Source of the DNA: Planctomycetota bacterium
GTDB lineage: Bacteria > Planctomycetota > B15-G4
Assembly: GCA_029259695.1 (NCBI GenBank)
Contig: JAJDEQ010000164.1
Span: forward strand, 34,555 to 98,554
Length of the DNA stretch: 64,000 nt
Direction of reading: 5' to 3'
Of this stretch, positions 35,467 through 44,142 are shown one piece after another. Each line of letters starts with the position of its first letter. Within the stretch, counting starts at the first letter, position 1. Under the pieces are notes generated by a model. It worked only from the letters and a program-made list of their open reading frames with translations. It searched no databases and was not told the DNA's origin. Made by a program: the position numbers and the translations under genes.

Positions 35467-36485
35467 TCAGCGCGCTGCGCCCAACACCCACTCCAGTCCA
35501 GCGGATGCCGCGACGCCTGCCACCGCGCCGGCATCGAACTCGACGACCTGGAAGTACGCGGCCAGACCGCAGAACGCGCCCTCGGCAGGAACCGGAACGG
35601 GGAGCACGAGGTCGTCGCCATCGGGGAACACGAGATCGACCACGCCGAACGGCGTCACCAGCAACTCACCACCCCAGCCCTTGGGCACGGATGCCGGCGC
35701 GAAGCCGAAGAGCAGGTAGCCCGTCGTCGCTCCACCCGTCGCGTTGCCGATGGTCAGCGTGGGCGTGGCGCCGACGACGGGCAGCTCGCTCGTGAGCACG
35801 GGCACACCGTGGATCCCCGGCACGCCGGCGCCGTACGACGTGGCGCCGGCGGGCGTCGGGGCGAGCAGGGGCGAGAGGACCGCGCGCCAGGCATCGGCGA
35901 TCTTCTGTTCGCCGACGGCGTTGGGGTGCACGCCGTCGAAGGTGTCGAACTCCGCGTCGAATCCGGCCCCCAGGTCCACCGTGATCACCGGGGACGAAGG
36001 CGCCGTCTTGGTCGCGGCGAGCAGCAGCAACTCGTCGTCCAGCGCCGCGAACTCGGCCAGCACCGCGGCGAACAGCGGATCGTCGGGGAACGGCGTGTAG
36101 GGCGTGAAGTACCGGCCGAGGAGCACCGTGACCTCGGGATTCAGCATGCGCAGGCCGTCGATCATCAGGCCCACGTCGAACACGGCATTGGCGACGCCGT
36201 CGCCCTGGATGATGTCGTTGGCGCCGGCGAGCAGCAGCACGATGTCCGGATCGGCCGCGGTGGTCCAGCCGATGATGCTCCCCGCAAGCTCGTCAGCGGT
36301 CCAGCCGCCGTGCCCCTCGTGCTGCGGATCGAAGTCGTCCTCCGGCACCTCGTCGAGCCCGGTGTCGACCAGACTGCCCACGTAGTCGATGCACAGGCCG
36401 TCGTCAACCAGATCGAGCCACAACAACTTGCGGTAACTCGGCAGCTCGGGGAACGATCCGGTCAGCGAGAGTCGCCGATCGGCAT
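35467..36485 (-). CDS. SGNH/GDSL hydrolase with apparent frameshift in block I
   Basis: The body frame carries block III (LLLAGANDI), block V (DGVHPNAVGEQKIADAW) and a C-terminal domain of the second planctomycete type (GVPGIHGVPVL ... LCGLAAYFQ-like FCGLAAYFQVVEFDAG ... AASAGLEWVLG). The catalytic-Ser block is in another frame: ATG 36485, overlapping the upstream stop as TGATG, reads MPIGDSR and stops at 36462. The body frame continues LTGSFPELPSYRKLLWLDL. Joined, MPIGDS-LTGS gives the expected block I. So a 2-base insertion, a 1-base loss or a sequencing error lies near 36465-36468. No signal peptide precedes it. Esterase/lipase-type activity would need the joined frame. Confidence 0.7.
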
Positions 36486-37357
36486 CACGGCATGGCGACG
36501 GGAGTGATGGCCGCGCCCGAGACGAACCACCGCGCCAGCCCGCCGATGTCGGCGAGCATCGCCAGCTCGATGGCGCTCGCATCGCTCGCGGGCAGGAGCA
36601 CCCGCAGCGCCCAACTGAGCGCCCACGCGGCGACCAGCGGCAGGCAAGCGATCAGACAACGACGCCGGGACAGGTCGCCCTTCCACGTCGCCAACACGGC
36701 GAGCGCGGTCGTGGCGTAGATCGCGACGCCACCCGGCGCATCTCCCAGGACGACGACGACGGCGGCACCCGACAACAAAGCGAACGTGCTCAGCCGGCCG
36801 CCGAGCCACGCAGCGAACAGACCCAGGTAGACGAGCTGGAGCAGCACGTACCAGGACTCGAACATCAGGTAGTTGTTGAGCACGGTGTTGATCTCGTCCG
36901 GTCGACACCAGAACAGCGCCGCGCCGAGACCCAGGAGCACCGTTCCCTTGCGCCCCGCCCGCCCCACCGAGGCCAGTCGCCAGGTCGTGAACAGGATGCC
37001 CGCATACGCGATCAACCCGAGCGAGTGCAGCCGCGAATAGTCCACCGGCCGCTGCGTGCCGATGGCGGCCATGGCCAGTCGCATGAGCACGTGGCCGTGA
37101 TCAAGGGGCTTGTACTCCTGGAACAGCAGCGCGAACCACTCGCCGGTCGAAGCGGACTCCGAGGGAATGGAGAACTGCTGGATCAGTCGCCACACGTCGC
37201 CGTAATCGGCGTGCCCGTGCGCCGTGAGCTGCGCTCCGTGCACGACGTACGCGACCCAGCAGGCCAACACCAGGGCGCAGGCCGTCGAGACGACGGCAGT
37301 CACCCGGTCGCCCCCCCAGCGCGGCGACCCTCCCGAACCTGGCGTGGCCGCGCTCAC
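36485..37357 (-). CDS. Polytopic membrane protein, probably C-terminally shortened
   Basis: A 290-residue membrane protein from GTG 37357 with about seven hydrophobic segments: a first near 20-40, then an extracytoplasmic-like loop (HADYGDVWRLIQQFSIPSES, FQEYKPLDHGHVL), and later helices LLQLVYLGLFAAWLGG and ALLSGAAVVVVLGDAPGG. The HADYGDVW...EYKPLDHGH pattern recalls glucosyltransferase/PMT-like or DUF2029-type membrane proteins, normally longer. The reading ends abruptly at VAMP, sharing TGATG with the SGNH block I. No function assigned. Confidence 0.65.
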   Translation of the reverse strand: MSAATPGSGGSPRWGGDRVTAVVSTACALVLACWVAYVVHGAQLTAHGHADYGDVWRLIQQFSIPSESASTGEWFALLFQEYKPLDHGHVLMRLAMAAIGTQRPVDYSRLHSLGLIAYAGILFTTWRLASVGRAGRKGTVLLGLGAALFWCRPDEINTVLNNYLMFESWYVLLQLVYLGLFAAWLGGRLSTFALLSGAAVVVVLGDAPGGVAIYATTALAVLATWKGDLSRRRCLIACLPLVAAWALSWALRVLLPASDASAIELAMLADIGGLARWFVSGAAITPVAMP

Positions 37358-37367
37358 GCTCGTCGGC

Positions 37368-37487
37368 TCAGCGCCAGCCCTGCTTCTTCGTGGACGAGTA
37401 GCCCGTGTCGTGGTCGGGTCCGCCCCGGGCGGGCAAGCTGCAAAGCGCCAACAACGCGGCGGCGGCGACTCGTGAGCTGAGGTTCAT
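37368..37487 (-). CDS. Small exported peptide (39 aa)
   Basis: ATG 37487 with AGGAG 8-9 bases upstream encodes 39 residues. A signal-like segment (MNLSSRVAAAALLALCSLPA) is followed by a short polar tail, GPDHDTGYSSTKKQGWR. It lies 10 bp before the membrane protein gene on the same strand. Small size makes this uncertain; the good ribosome site and signal sequence argue for it. Confidence 0.4.
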   Translation of the reverse strand: MNLSSRVAAAALLALCSLPARGGPDHDTGYSSTKKQGWR

Positions 37488-37669
37488 GACAGCGTCTCCT
37501 GATGGCTCGGGCGGGCGCGGCGACGGCACCCCAGAGACCATACGCTCCATCTCACTCCCGAACTCGCGCGCCGGCGCCACTCATCCCGCGAACCCGACAC
37601 GCTCCCGGCCACGGGATCGCCACAAGCAGCGGACCACGCCCTGCGCAGCCATGGGCCATGCTGGCGCCC

Positions 37670-38680
37670 ATGGAAACGTTCATCCTCCTGACCTGTCTGC
37701 TCGCCGCCCCGCTCGTCCAGACGCCTGACTCGCATGCCGAGAGCGGCGCGTTCAAGCAGCCCACGCCCGCCGACCGCTACCGCCAGGTGGCGAGCCGCGA
37801 CAACCTCGTGCACCCGCCGGGCTACGTCACCGCGGCCCCCGGCACGTTCGGCGAAGTCGTCGAGCGAGGACGGGGCGACACGCCGGTGATCCTGTTGGCG
37901 GGCCTCGGCCCGAGCTGGCGCGTCTTCGACTCGCTGATCGAGGCCACGGCCGACGACTACCGCTTCCACGCCGTGACCCTCGCCGGCTACGGCGGCAGCT
38001 CGGCGCCGCCCATGCCGCCGCCCGGCACGAGCTTCGGGGAACACACCTGGCTCGACGCATCCCGGGCAGCGCTGGCCGAGCTGATCGAAGAGCGGGAACT
38101 CGAGCGGCCGCTGATCGTCGCGTTCTACTCCGACGCGGCGCGCATCGCGTTGCGTCATGCGCTGCAACACCCCGACCAGGTCGGCGGCATCCTCGTGCTG
38201 TCGGCGTCACCCCGCTTCCCGCTGCCGCCCGACACGCCCCATGGGCCGGCCATGGACGGCTTCGCCGACCAGTGGTTCAAGACCGTCACCGAGATCATGT
38301 GGCCCAGCGGCATGTGGCCCGCCGACATCTACGCCAACGACAGCGCGCTCTCGGAGAAGACCTGGTGGGACGTGCTGCAACCGAGCCTGCCCACCGCGAT
38401 CCGCTACACGGTCGAGACCTGGGCCGACGACCTCGTGCCCGACCTCGCGCGACTGGAGACCCCCACGCTCGTGCTCTCGCCCGGCTTCGACGACGAGTTC
38501 ATGGCGGGCATGGCCGGCACGGTGGTCACCGAACGCTTCCACGCCGGCTGGAGGGCGGCGATCGAAGCCGGCGCACCGCTGGAACACACCATCGTTCCGA
38601 ACAGCCGCCTGCTGATCTGGGAAGATCAACCCGCCGCCGTGCACGCGGCACTGGCGCAGCTGGTCGCCGGGGACGACTAG
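37670..38680 (+). CDS. Exported alpha/beta hydrolase-fold protein
   Basis: A 336-residue protein from ATG 37670 with a signal peptide (METFILLTCLLAAPLVQ). The fold is clear: VILLAGLGPSWRVFDSL, VTLAGYGGSS, LIVAFYSDAARIALRHAL, VLVLSASP-type strand and TLVLSPGFDDEF. The nucleophile elbow reads FYSDA instead of GxSxG. The C-terminal VPNSRLLIWEDQPAAV has Leu where relatives carry the catalytic His (NSRHFIMxDxP), so it may be inactive. Stop shared with the RND gene in a single CTAG (38677-38680). Upstream in-frame ATGs lack a signal sequence. Confidence 0.75.
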   Translation: METFILLTCLLAAPLVQTPDSHAESGAFKQPTPADRYRQVASRDNLVHPPGYVTAAPGTFGEVVERGRGDTPVILLAGLGPSWRVFDSLIEATADDYRFHAVTLAGYGGSSAPPMPPPGTSFGEHTWLDASRAALAELIEERELERPLIVAFYSDAARIALRHALQHPDQVGGILVLSASPRFPLPPDTPHGPAMDGFADQWFKTVTEIMWPSGMWPADIYANDSALSEKTWWDVLQPSLPTAIRYTVETWADDLVPDLARLETPTLVLSPGFDDEFMAGMAGTVVTERFHAGWRAAIEAGAPLEHTIVPNSRLLIWEDQPAAVHAALAQLVAGDD

Positions 38681-41600
38681 CCTGCCACGGGTGCGGGGGC
38701 CGACTGCGGCGCGGCGTCGCCCTCGTCCTTCTTCTTCTTCTTCTCGAGCCGCACCGGCGCCACCTTGAAGGTCTCGACGAAGATGGCGTACAGGCACGGC
38801 ACGACGACCAGCGTCAGCAGTGTGGCCACGGTCAGACCGTAGATCATCAGCCAGGACATGCCTTCCCACAGCGGGCCGCCGCCCAGCGCCAGCGGCAGCA
38901 GACCGCCGATGGTGGTCAGCGTGGTCATCGCGATCGGCGACAGGCGCAGCTTGCCGGCCTCGATCAGGCACCCGCGGAACTCCTGCACCGTGAGCCCCAG
39001 GATCGGGCCCGAGCCGTCGCTGGCCAGCGCCTTCTCCTTGATGATGCGGTCGGCGAACTCGATGAAGATGATCGCCGCGTTCACGACCACGCCGAACAGT
39101 GACAACAACCCAAGCTGCGGCATGAACCCGAACGCGTTGCCGGTGATCCACAACCCGGGGAAGCCGCCGATCAGCGCCAGGGGCAGCGTCATCACGATGA
39201 TGAACGGCTTGAACAAGCCGTTGTACTGGATGATCAGCAACAGCGGGATCAACAGCAGCGAGATCATGAACGAGAGCTTCATGTCCGGTGCCGATGACTG
39301 GGACTCGAACATCTCTCCACCCACCTGCCACCAGAAGCCGGGCGGCAGCTCCGCTTCCCACTGCTCGAACTCCGGGCTGGCGAAGAGGGCCTTGACGATG
39401 TCGTTGGCCAGGTAGCCCTCCTCGTTGCGGGCGCGCACCTCGATCACGCGCTGCAGGAAGCGCCGGTCGATGCGGGCGGGCGCCAGGACCGGTTCCACCG
39501 TGGCCACCGAGTCGAGCGGGACCTTGCCGTTCAGGCCCTCGACGTAGGCGGCGTCCAGACCGGCCACATCCACCCGCTCGTCGGCCCGCAGACGCAGGTA
39601 CACCGGCACCAGGTGGTCCTTCTCCCGGTACGTGGTCAGGTAGCGCCCGGAGAAGTAGGCGTTGAGCGTATCGGCCAGGCCCTCGTTGGTGACGCCGGAG
39701 AGGTTGGCGCGGTCCTCGTCCACCTGGATGTCGAGCTGGTAGCCCTTCGATCCCCAGGTGTCGAACACGTCCCAGGTCTCGGGACGGGCGCGCAGGATGT
39801 CCTTCAGCTTCTGGGCATGCTCGCGCATCAGCGTTTCGTCGGCGAAGCCCACACCCAGACGGGGCCCGAAGAGGCGCACGGCGACCGGGGCGTCCACGGG
39901 CGGCCCCATGGAGAGTTGCCGGGGGATGACGCGCGCTCCGACGACCGGGTCGATGTCCCGGGACGCATCGCCCTCTCGAGCGATCACACGGATCTCGTCG
40001 ACCAGCTGCTGCGTGAGGTGGCCCTCGGTGACCCGCACCACGATCTCGGCGTAGTACGACTTCTGCGACTCCGGGTTGCGACCCATGTACCAGCGCGACA
40101 TACCGGCGCCGACGGTGGACGCCATGGCCCTCAGCCGCTCGACCTGCTCACCCTCCTCCGTGGTGAACGGGCTCAGCTTGCGGACCATGTCCTCGACCTT
40201 GCGCGCGGCCGCGTCGGTCTCGCGGATGCTCGCTCCTTCCGGCAGCCAGACCTCGATCGCGAACTGGTCGCGCAGATCCTGGGGGAAGTACTGGGACCCG
40301 ACCGGCAGCATCATCGCCAGGGCCAGCAGGCCGAAGGAGCCGCCGACCACGAGCCACTTGGCGTGCAGGGCGGCGGCCACGAGCCGCGGATAGAGACTGG
40401 CCAGACCACCCTGCTGCTCGGCGTCCCCTCCCTGCTCGGGCCCAGTCTGCTCGGGCCTCTGCTGCTCAGGGGCGCCGCCCGGCGCCGGCTTGCTGCCGCG
40501 CAGCTTCTGCATCCAGCGCAGCACGGGCGAGTGCGGCACGCCGGGAGCCGCCGGGCGGATGAACACCGACGCCAGGTGGGTGCAGAACGTCATCGCCAGG
40601 ATGTAGCTGAGCGCCAGGGTGATCGAGATCGTGATCGGCAGACTGCGGACGTACTCGGAGGACGAGCCCTTCAGCGCGAAGATCATCGGGAAGAAGGCGG
40701 CGATCGTCGTCAGCGTGCCGTAGATGATCGCGCCAGCCAGCATGTTGCTGCCCTGCTCGGCGGCTTCGTCCGGGTCGAGACCCTCGTCCTGCAGGCGCAT
40801 GCACTCGTTCGAGACCTGCACCGCGTTGTCCACCAGCAGGCCCAGGGCGATGATCATCGCGGCGATGGAGATCTGCTCCAGGTCCACGTCGAACAGGGGC
40901 AACAGGGCCAGGCTGCCGATGATCACCACCGGGATGTTGGCCGCCATGACCGACGCCGTGCGCAGGCCCACCATCAGGTAGACCACGGCGATCACGATCG
41001 CGATCGCCCCCAGCACGTTGGCGACGAAGTCGGAGATCTTGGCGTTGACGTTCTCCGACTGATCGGACACCAGCGAGACGGCAATGTCCGAAGGGAGCAC
41101 CTTCTGCTCCACGGTCAGCCGGCGGATGGTGGCCTTGGCCGCGTCGCAGACATCCACGATGTTGGCGCCACTCTTCATCGTGAACGCGACGGTGTTGCAG
41201 GGCTGCCACGAGTCCGGGTCCGCGTAGCGCGTGATCACCGAGGGCGGATCCTCGTAGTCGCGCGCGACATCCAGGCCCATGTCTTCCAGGTAGACCGGGG
41301 CCCGGGAGTCACCCTCCTCGACGAATCCGACCACGAGCGCATCCAGCTCCTGCTCGGCCGCGAGATTCCCCGAGGGCTTCACCGCGAAACGCCCCGTGTC
41401 GGTGTCGATGATGCCACCCGGAGCGACGACGTTGCGCCGTGAGACCAGCTCGGCCAGTTCGGCGCTGGACATCGAGAGCCTGGACCAGGTGCCCAGGTCG
41501 GTCTCGATGTAGACCGCCTCCTGTCGCACGCCGTTGCGAACGACCTTGCTCACGCCGTCGACCAGCTTGAGTTCGTCGTAGAGCCGGCGCGAGAAGATGT

Positions 41601-42096
41601 CGAGCTGGCGCGCGGTGTACCGGTTCCGCTCCTGGATCTCGTCATCGCCCGGCAGCGGCGTCTGGTACAGCGCCATGACCATGATGTTGGTGTCGCCGAA
41701 GTCGTCGATGACGACGGGGACGATGCCCGGCTCGGGCATGGCGACGCGCCTGGCCCGGGCGCGCACCTCGTCCCACTTCTGCATCACGCCGTCGCCGGGG
41801 TAATCGCGGTCGAGCTCCACGTAGACGGCCGAGCGCCCCAGCGTGGTCTCGGATCGCACCCAGCGGAGGCCGTCCATCGTGGCCACCTCGTCCTCGATCG
41901 GATAGGTGATCAGGTCCTCGACGCGGTCCACCGGCGTGCCGGGCCACTGCGTGAGGATCTGGCAGGTGCGGACCGTGTACTCGGGATCCTCGCGGCGCGG
42001 GATGTTCAGGAAGGTGAGCGTGCCCCAGGCCGTGAGCAGCAACACCAACGAGACGACGATCGTCCGGTGACTGAGGGTGAACCCCGCCAGATTCAA
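38677..42096 (-). CDS. RND efflux transporter permease
   Basis: A 1139-residue inner-membrane pump of the HAE/AcrB superfamily. It starts at TTG 42096 (AAGGAG 8 bases upstream, overlapping the adaptor stop as TTGA). It has 12 membrane segments in two halves with two large periplasmic loops. The first-half TM4 motif is GLLVDNAVQVSNE, with one Asp in the proton-relay position, followed by FFPMIFALKGSS. The second half shows LLSLFGVVVNAAIIFIEFADR, then LRLSPIAMTTLTTIGGLLPLA. N-terminal PRREDPEYTVRTCQI resembles the HAE2-type. The C-terminus has a Lys-rich tail. Works with the upstream adaptor; no TolC-like gene is next to it. Substrate unknown. Confidence 0.93.
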   Translation of the reverse strand: MNLAGFTLSHRTIVVSLVLLLTAWGTLTFLNIPRREDPEYTVRTCQILTQWPGTPVDRVEDLITYPIEDEVATMDGLRWVRSETTLGRSAVYVELDRDYPGDGVMQKWDEVRARARRVAMPEPGIVPVVIDDFGDTNIMVMALYQTPLPGDDEIQERNRYTARQLDIFSRRLYDELKLVDGVSKVVRNGVRQEAVYIETDLGTWSRLSMSSAELAELVSRRNVVAPGGIIDTDTGRFAVKPSGNLAAEQELDALVVGFVEEGDSRAPVYLEDMGLDVARDYEDPPSVITRYADPDSWQPCNTVAFTMKSGANIVDVCDAAKATIRRLTVEQKVLPSDIAVSLVSDQSENVNAKISDFVANVLGAIAIVIAVVYLMVGLRTASVMAANIPVVIIGSLALLPLFDVDLEQISIAAMIIALGLLVDNAVQVSNECMRLQDEGLDPDEAAEQGSNMLAGAIIYGTLTTIAAFFPMIFALKGSSSEYVRSLPITISITLALSYILAMTFCTHLASVFIRPAAPGVPHSPVLRWMQKLRGSKPAPGGAPEQQRPEQTGPEQGGDAEQQGGLASLYPRLVAAALHAKWLVVGGSFGLLALAMMLPVGSQYFPQDLRDQFAIEVWLPEGASIRETDAAARKVEDMVRKLSPFTTEEGEQVERLRAMASTVGAGMSRWYMGRNPESQKSYYAEIVVRVTEGHLTQQLVDEIRVIAREGDASRDIDPVVGARVIPRQLSMGPPVDAPVAVRLFGPRLGVGFADETLMREHAQKLKDILRARPETWDVFDTWGSKGYQLDIQVDEDRANLSGVTNEGLADTLNAYFSGRYLTTYREKDHLVPVYLRLRADERVDVAGLDAAYVEGLNGKVPLDSVATVEPVLAPARIDRRFLQRVIEVRARNEEGYLANDIVKALFASPEFEQWEAELPPGFWWQVGGEMFESQSSAPDMKLSFMISLLLIPLLLIIQYNGLFKPFIIVMTLPLALIGGFPGLWITGNAFGFMPQLGLLSLFGVVVNAAIIFIEFADRIIKEKALASDGSGPILGLTVQEFRGCLIEAGKLRLSPIAMTTLTTIGGLLPLALGGGPLWEGMSWLMIYGLTVATLLTLVVVPCLYAIFVETFKVAPVRLEKKKKKDEGDAAPQSAPAPVAG

Positions 42097-43733
42097 GGCA
42101 GCAGCTCCTTGGTGCCGACCACCCGCACTGGTTCGCCGTCCTGCAGGAAGTGCACGTCGTCCACCACGATCCGGGCGCCGTCCGCGAGCAGCGCCGCGCC
42201 GGCATCGTCCTGGGCCTCCAAGCGCACCAGTTCGGCCACGACCTCGACCACGTGCACGGGGACCCGGCGCACCTTGCCGCCGTTCTCGACGAAGACCGCC
42301 CCCCGGTCACGCTCGCCGCTCGGCGCGACGGCCCGGATCGGCACGTACAGCCCCCTCTTGGGCGGCTGACCGCCCAGCAGGGTCGGGACGATCTGCCCCG
42401 GCCGGAGCTGCCAGTCGCGGATCGCGATGAGCAGCTCGCCGCCCTCGAAGTCCTTCGGCGGGTTGATCGCCACGACCCAGTCGCCGTCGAGCACGCCCGG
42501 GTCCGCGAGCGTGCGCGCGATGAACAGACCCTGGTAGTTGCGGCGCTCCTCGCCGGGCACGACCCGCACCTTGCGGAACGTCAGCACCGGGTGGGCCGGG
42601 TCGAGCGTCTGGGTCGGGGGGAGTTCGTCCGAAGCCCAGACGTAGAAGCCCTGCTCGTCCTGTTGCAGCGCCTTCTGCTCATCCACCATGTAGGGGCTGT
42701 CCTCGTACGCCACGTTGAGGCGCTGCACCCGGTTGTAGACTTCGATGCGCGGCAGCTCACGCAGCGGACTGTCGTCCGGCAACCCGGCCATCACGCGCCC
42801 GTTGCGGGCCAGCACCGACACGCGGAACGTGCGCGTCTCCGGATCGGCCGCCGTGGCCTTCTCGTAGACGAAGCCCTCCGTCTCGCCGCCGGCGAGCGGG
42901 TACAGCTTCACCGGATCGCCCTGACGGAGCTGGGCGGCTCGGGCGGCGGAGACCGCCACGTCCACCTTGATCGGATCCATCATCACCAGGTGCGCCACGG
43001 GCTCGGCCACCTTGGCGTAACCGCCGGCTTCGATGAACACCTCGGAGACCTCGCCCGAGAACGGCGCCCACAGCGAGCAGCGATCGAGATCGTACTGGGC
43101 CTGGGCCAGGGCCTCGGTGGCCTGGTCGAGATGCGCTTCGAGCGAGCGGATCTTCACGATCTGCGCGTCGATCTGGGCCTTGGCTTCTTCGGTCTCCGCC
43201 TTGCGCTGGTCCAGGTCGGCCCGGTGCCGGATCACGTCGAGCTCGGCCACCGCGTTCGTCTTGCGCGCCTCCACGAAACGCTGGTACTCGGCATCGGCCC
43301 GGGTCTGGTTGGCCTCGGCGGCACGCAGGCGGGCCGGCAGCAACTCCGCCAGCTCCGTCTTGGCCAGGTTGAGGTCCTCCTGGGCCACCTCCAGGTTCGC
43401 CTGGGCCGCACCGAGCGCGATCACGAACTCGCGGTCACGCAGGCGCGCCAGCAACTGGCCCTCGCTGAAGACCACGTCTTCGTCGATCCAGCGCCCGTCG
43501 AGATTGGTCGTCTCACGCACGATGAAATCCACCGGCCCCGCCACCTCGAAGGCCACGCTCTGCTCGTTCCAGGACCTGACCGAACCGGAGATCTGCAGCG
43601 GCTTGATCGGGTCGATCGTCCGCAGCTCGACGATGGTGACCGGGCGCGGCGCCTCCGGCGGAGGCGGCTCATCACCCCCGCAGGCCGCCGTCACGGCGAT
43701 CAAGACGAGAGTCCAGCGTGGAGAACGAAGCAT
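42093..43733 (-). CDS. RND efflux periplasmic adaptor lipoprotein (MFP/HlyD family)
   Basis: A 546-residue adaptor with lipobox (VLIAVTAACGG, Cys19). A lipoyl half (VVFSEGQLLARLRDREFVIAL), a long alpha-helical hairpin (about 105-215, rich in ANLEVAQEDLNLAKTELAEL), the second lipoyl half (DLDRCSLWAPFSGEVSEVFIEAGGYAKVAEPV) and beta-barrel domains follow. It is longer than AcrA (397) through C-terminal additions. It precedes the permease with a 4-bp overlap and would link it to an outer-membrane channel encoded elsewhere. Confidence 0.92.
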   Translation of the reverse strand: MLRSPRWTLVLIAVTAACGGDEPPPPEAPRPVTIVELRTIDPIKPLQISGSVRSWNEQSVAFEVAGPVDFIVRETTNLDGRWIDEDVVFSEGQLLARLRDREFVIALGAAQANLEVAQEDLNLAKTELAELLPARLRAAEANQTRADAEYQRFVEARKTNAVAELDVIRHRADLDQRKAETEEAKAQIDAQIVKIRSLEAHLDQATEALAQAQYDLDRCSLWAPFSGEVSEVFIEAGGYAKVAEPVAHLVMMDPIKVDVAVSAARAAQLRQGDPVKLYPLAGGETEGFVYEKATAADPETRTFRVSVLARNGRVMAGLPDDSPLRELPRIEVYNRVQRLNVAYEDSPYMVDEQKALQQDEQGFYVWASDELPPTQTLDPAHPVLTFRKVRVVPGEERRNYQGLFIARTLADPGVLDGDWVVAINPPKDFEGGELLIAIRDWQLRPGQIVPTLLGGQPPKRGLYVPIRAVAPSGERDRGAVFVENGGKVRRVPVHVVEVVAELVRLEAQDDAGAALLADGARIVVDDVHFLQDGEPVRVVGTKELLP

Positions 43734-43939
43734 GGTTGCCCCTGGGTACGGATCGTGACCGATCGAGCATTCTGGGCGGAGCCGTCACTCAGCGCAACCC
43801 GGGCAAGACCGGCCAAGGCCGGGCAACGAGTACGCGACCGGGGCATCGAGTGACCGGGCGTCTCGAACTCGTGTTGCCCGCTCGACGAAGCGTGGCGCCG
43901 TTGATGCCGTGTGCGCAGGGCTAGCCGGAGGAGCCCCAG

Positions 43940-44140
43940 CTACAGCGTCGTCCCCGAGATCGCGTTGCTAGCCGCGAAGTTCCGCAGGCCGGGCGCACCC
44001 GGATCGACGATCCAGTACTGGAAGAAGACATCGAAGGCCGAGGGGACTCCGCTCGGCCACAGCCCCGGGTAGTGGTTCACTTTGAGTGAACCACTACCTG
44101 GCCGGGACGTGGAACACGTCGGCCTGGGGTTCAGCGACAC
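43940..44140 (-). pseudogene. Orphan fragment of planctomycete C-terminal domain
   Basis: The last 40 codons match only the end of the shared C-terminal domain: LWPSGVPSAFDVFFQYWIVDP, then LRNFAASNAISGTTL. Compare TWPAGIPSAFTAWFQYWIVDA ... GFAASNGLAGTTP in the neighbour at 44143. Upstream of LKVNHYPG the similarity ends at a perfect 14-bp hairpin (44068-44098). No start, signal or N-terminal region remains. It lies 3 bp downstream of an intact domain-bearing gene, so it is probably the relic of a tandem gene or of a partial duplication. Confidence 0.65.
44068..44098. repeat. Perfect 14-bp inverted repeat with 3-base loop
   Basis: GGTAGTGGTTCACT (44068-44081), TTG, AGTGAACCACTACC (44085-44098). 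It is low in G+C for this region. It sits 45 bp past the stop of the gene at 44143 and marks the point where the orphan C-terminal fragment loses similarity. It may be a terminator, a rearrangement scar or a fold-back artefact. Confidence 0.85.
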
Positions 44141-44142
44141 CG

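Noticed and set aside
44068..44098. Insertion-sequence end
   Set aside because: Both arms are adjacent with a 3-base loop, and no transposase or target duplication is visible.
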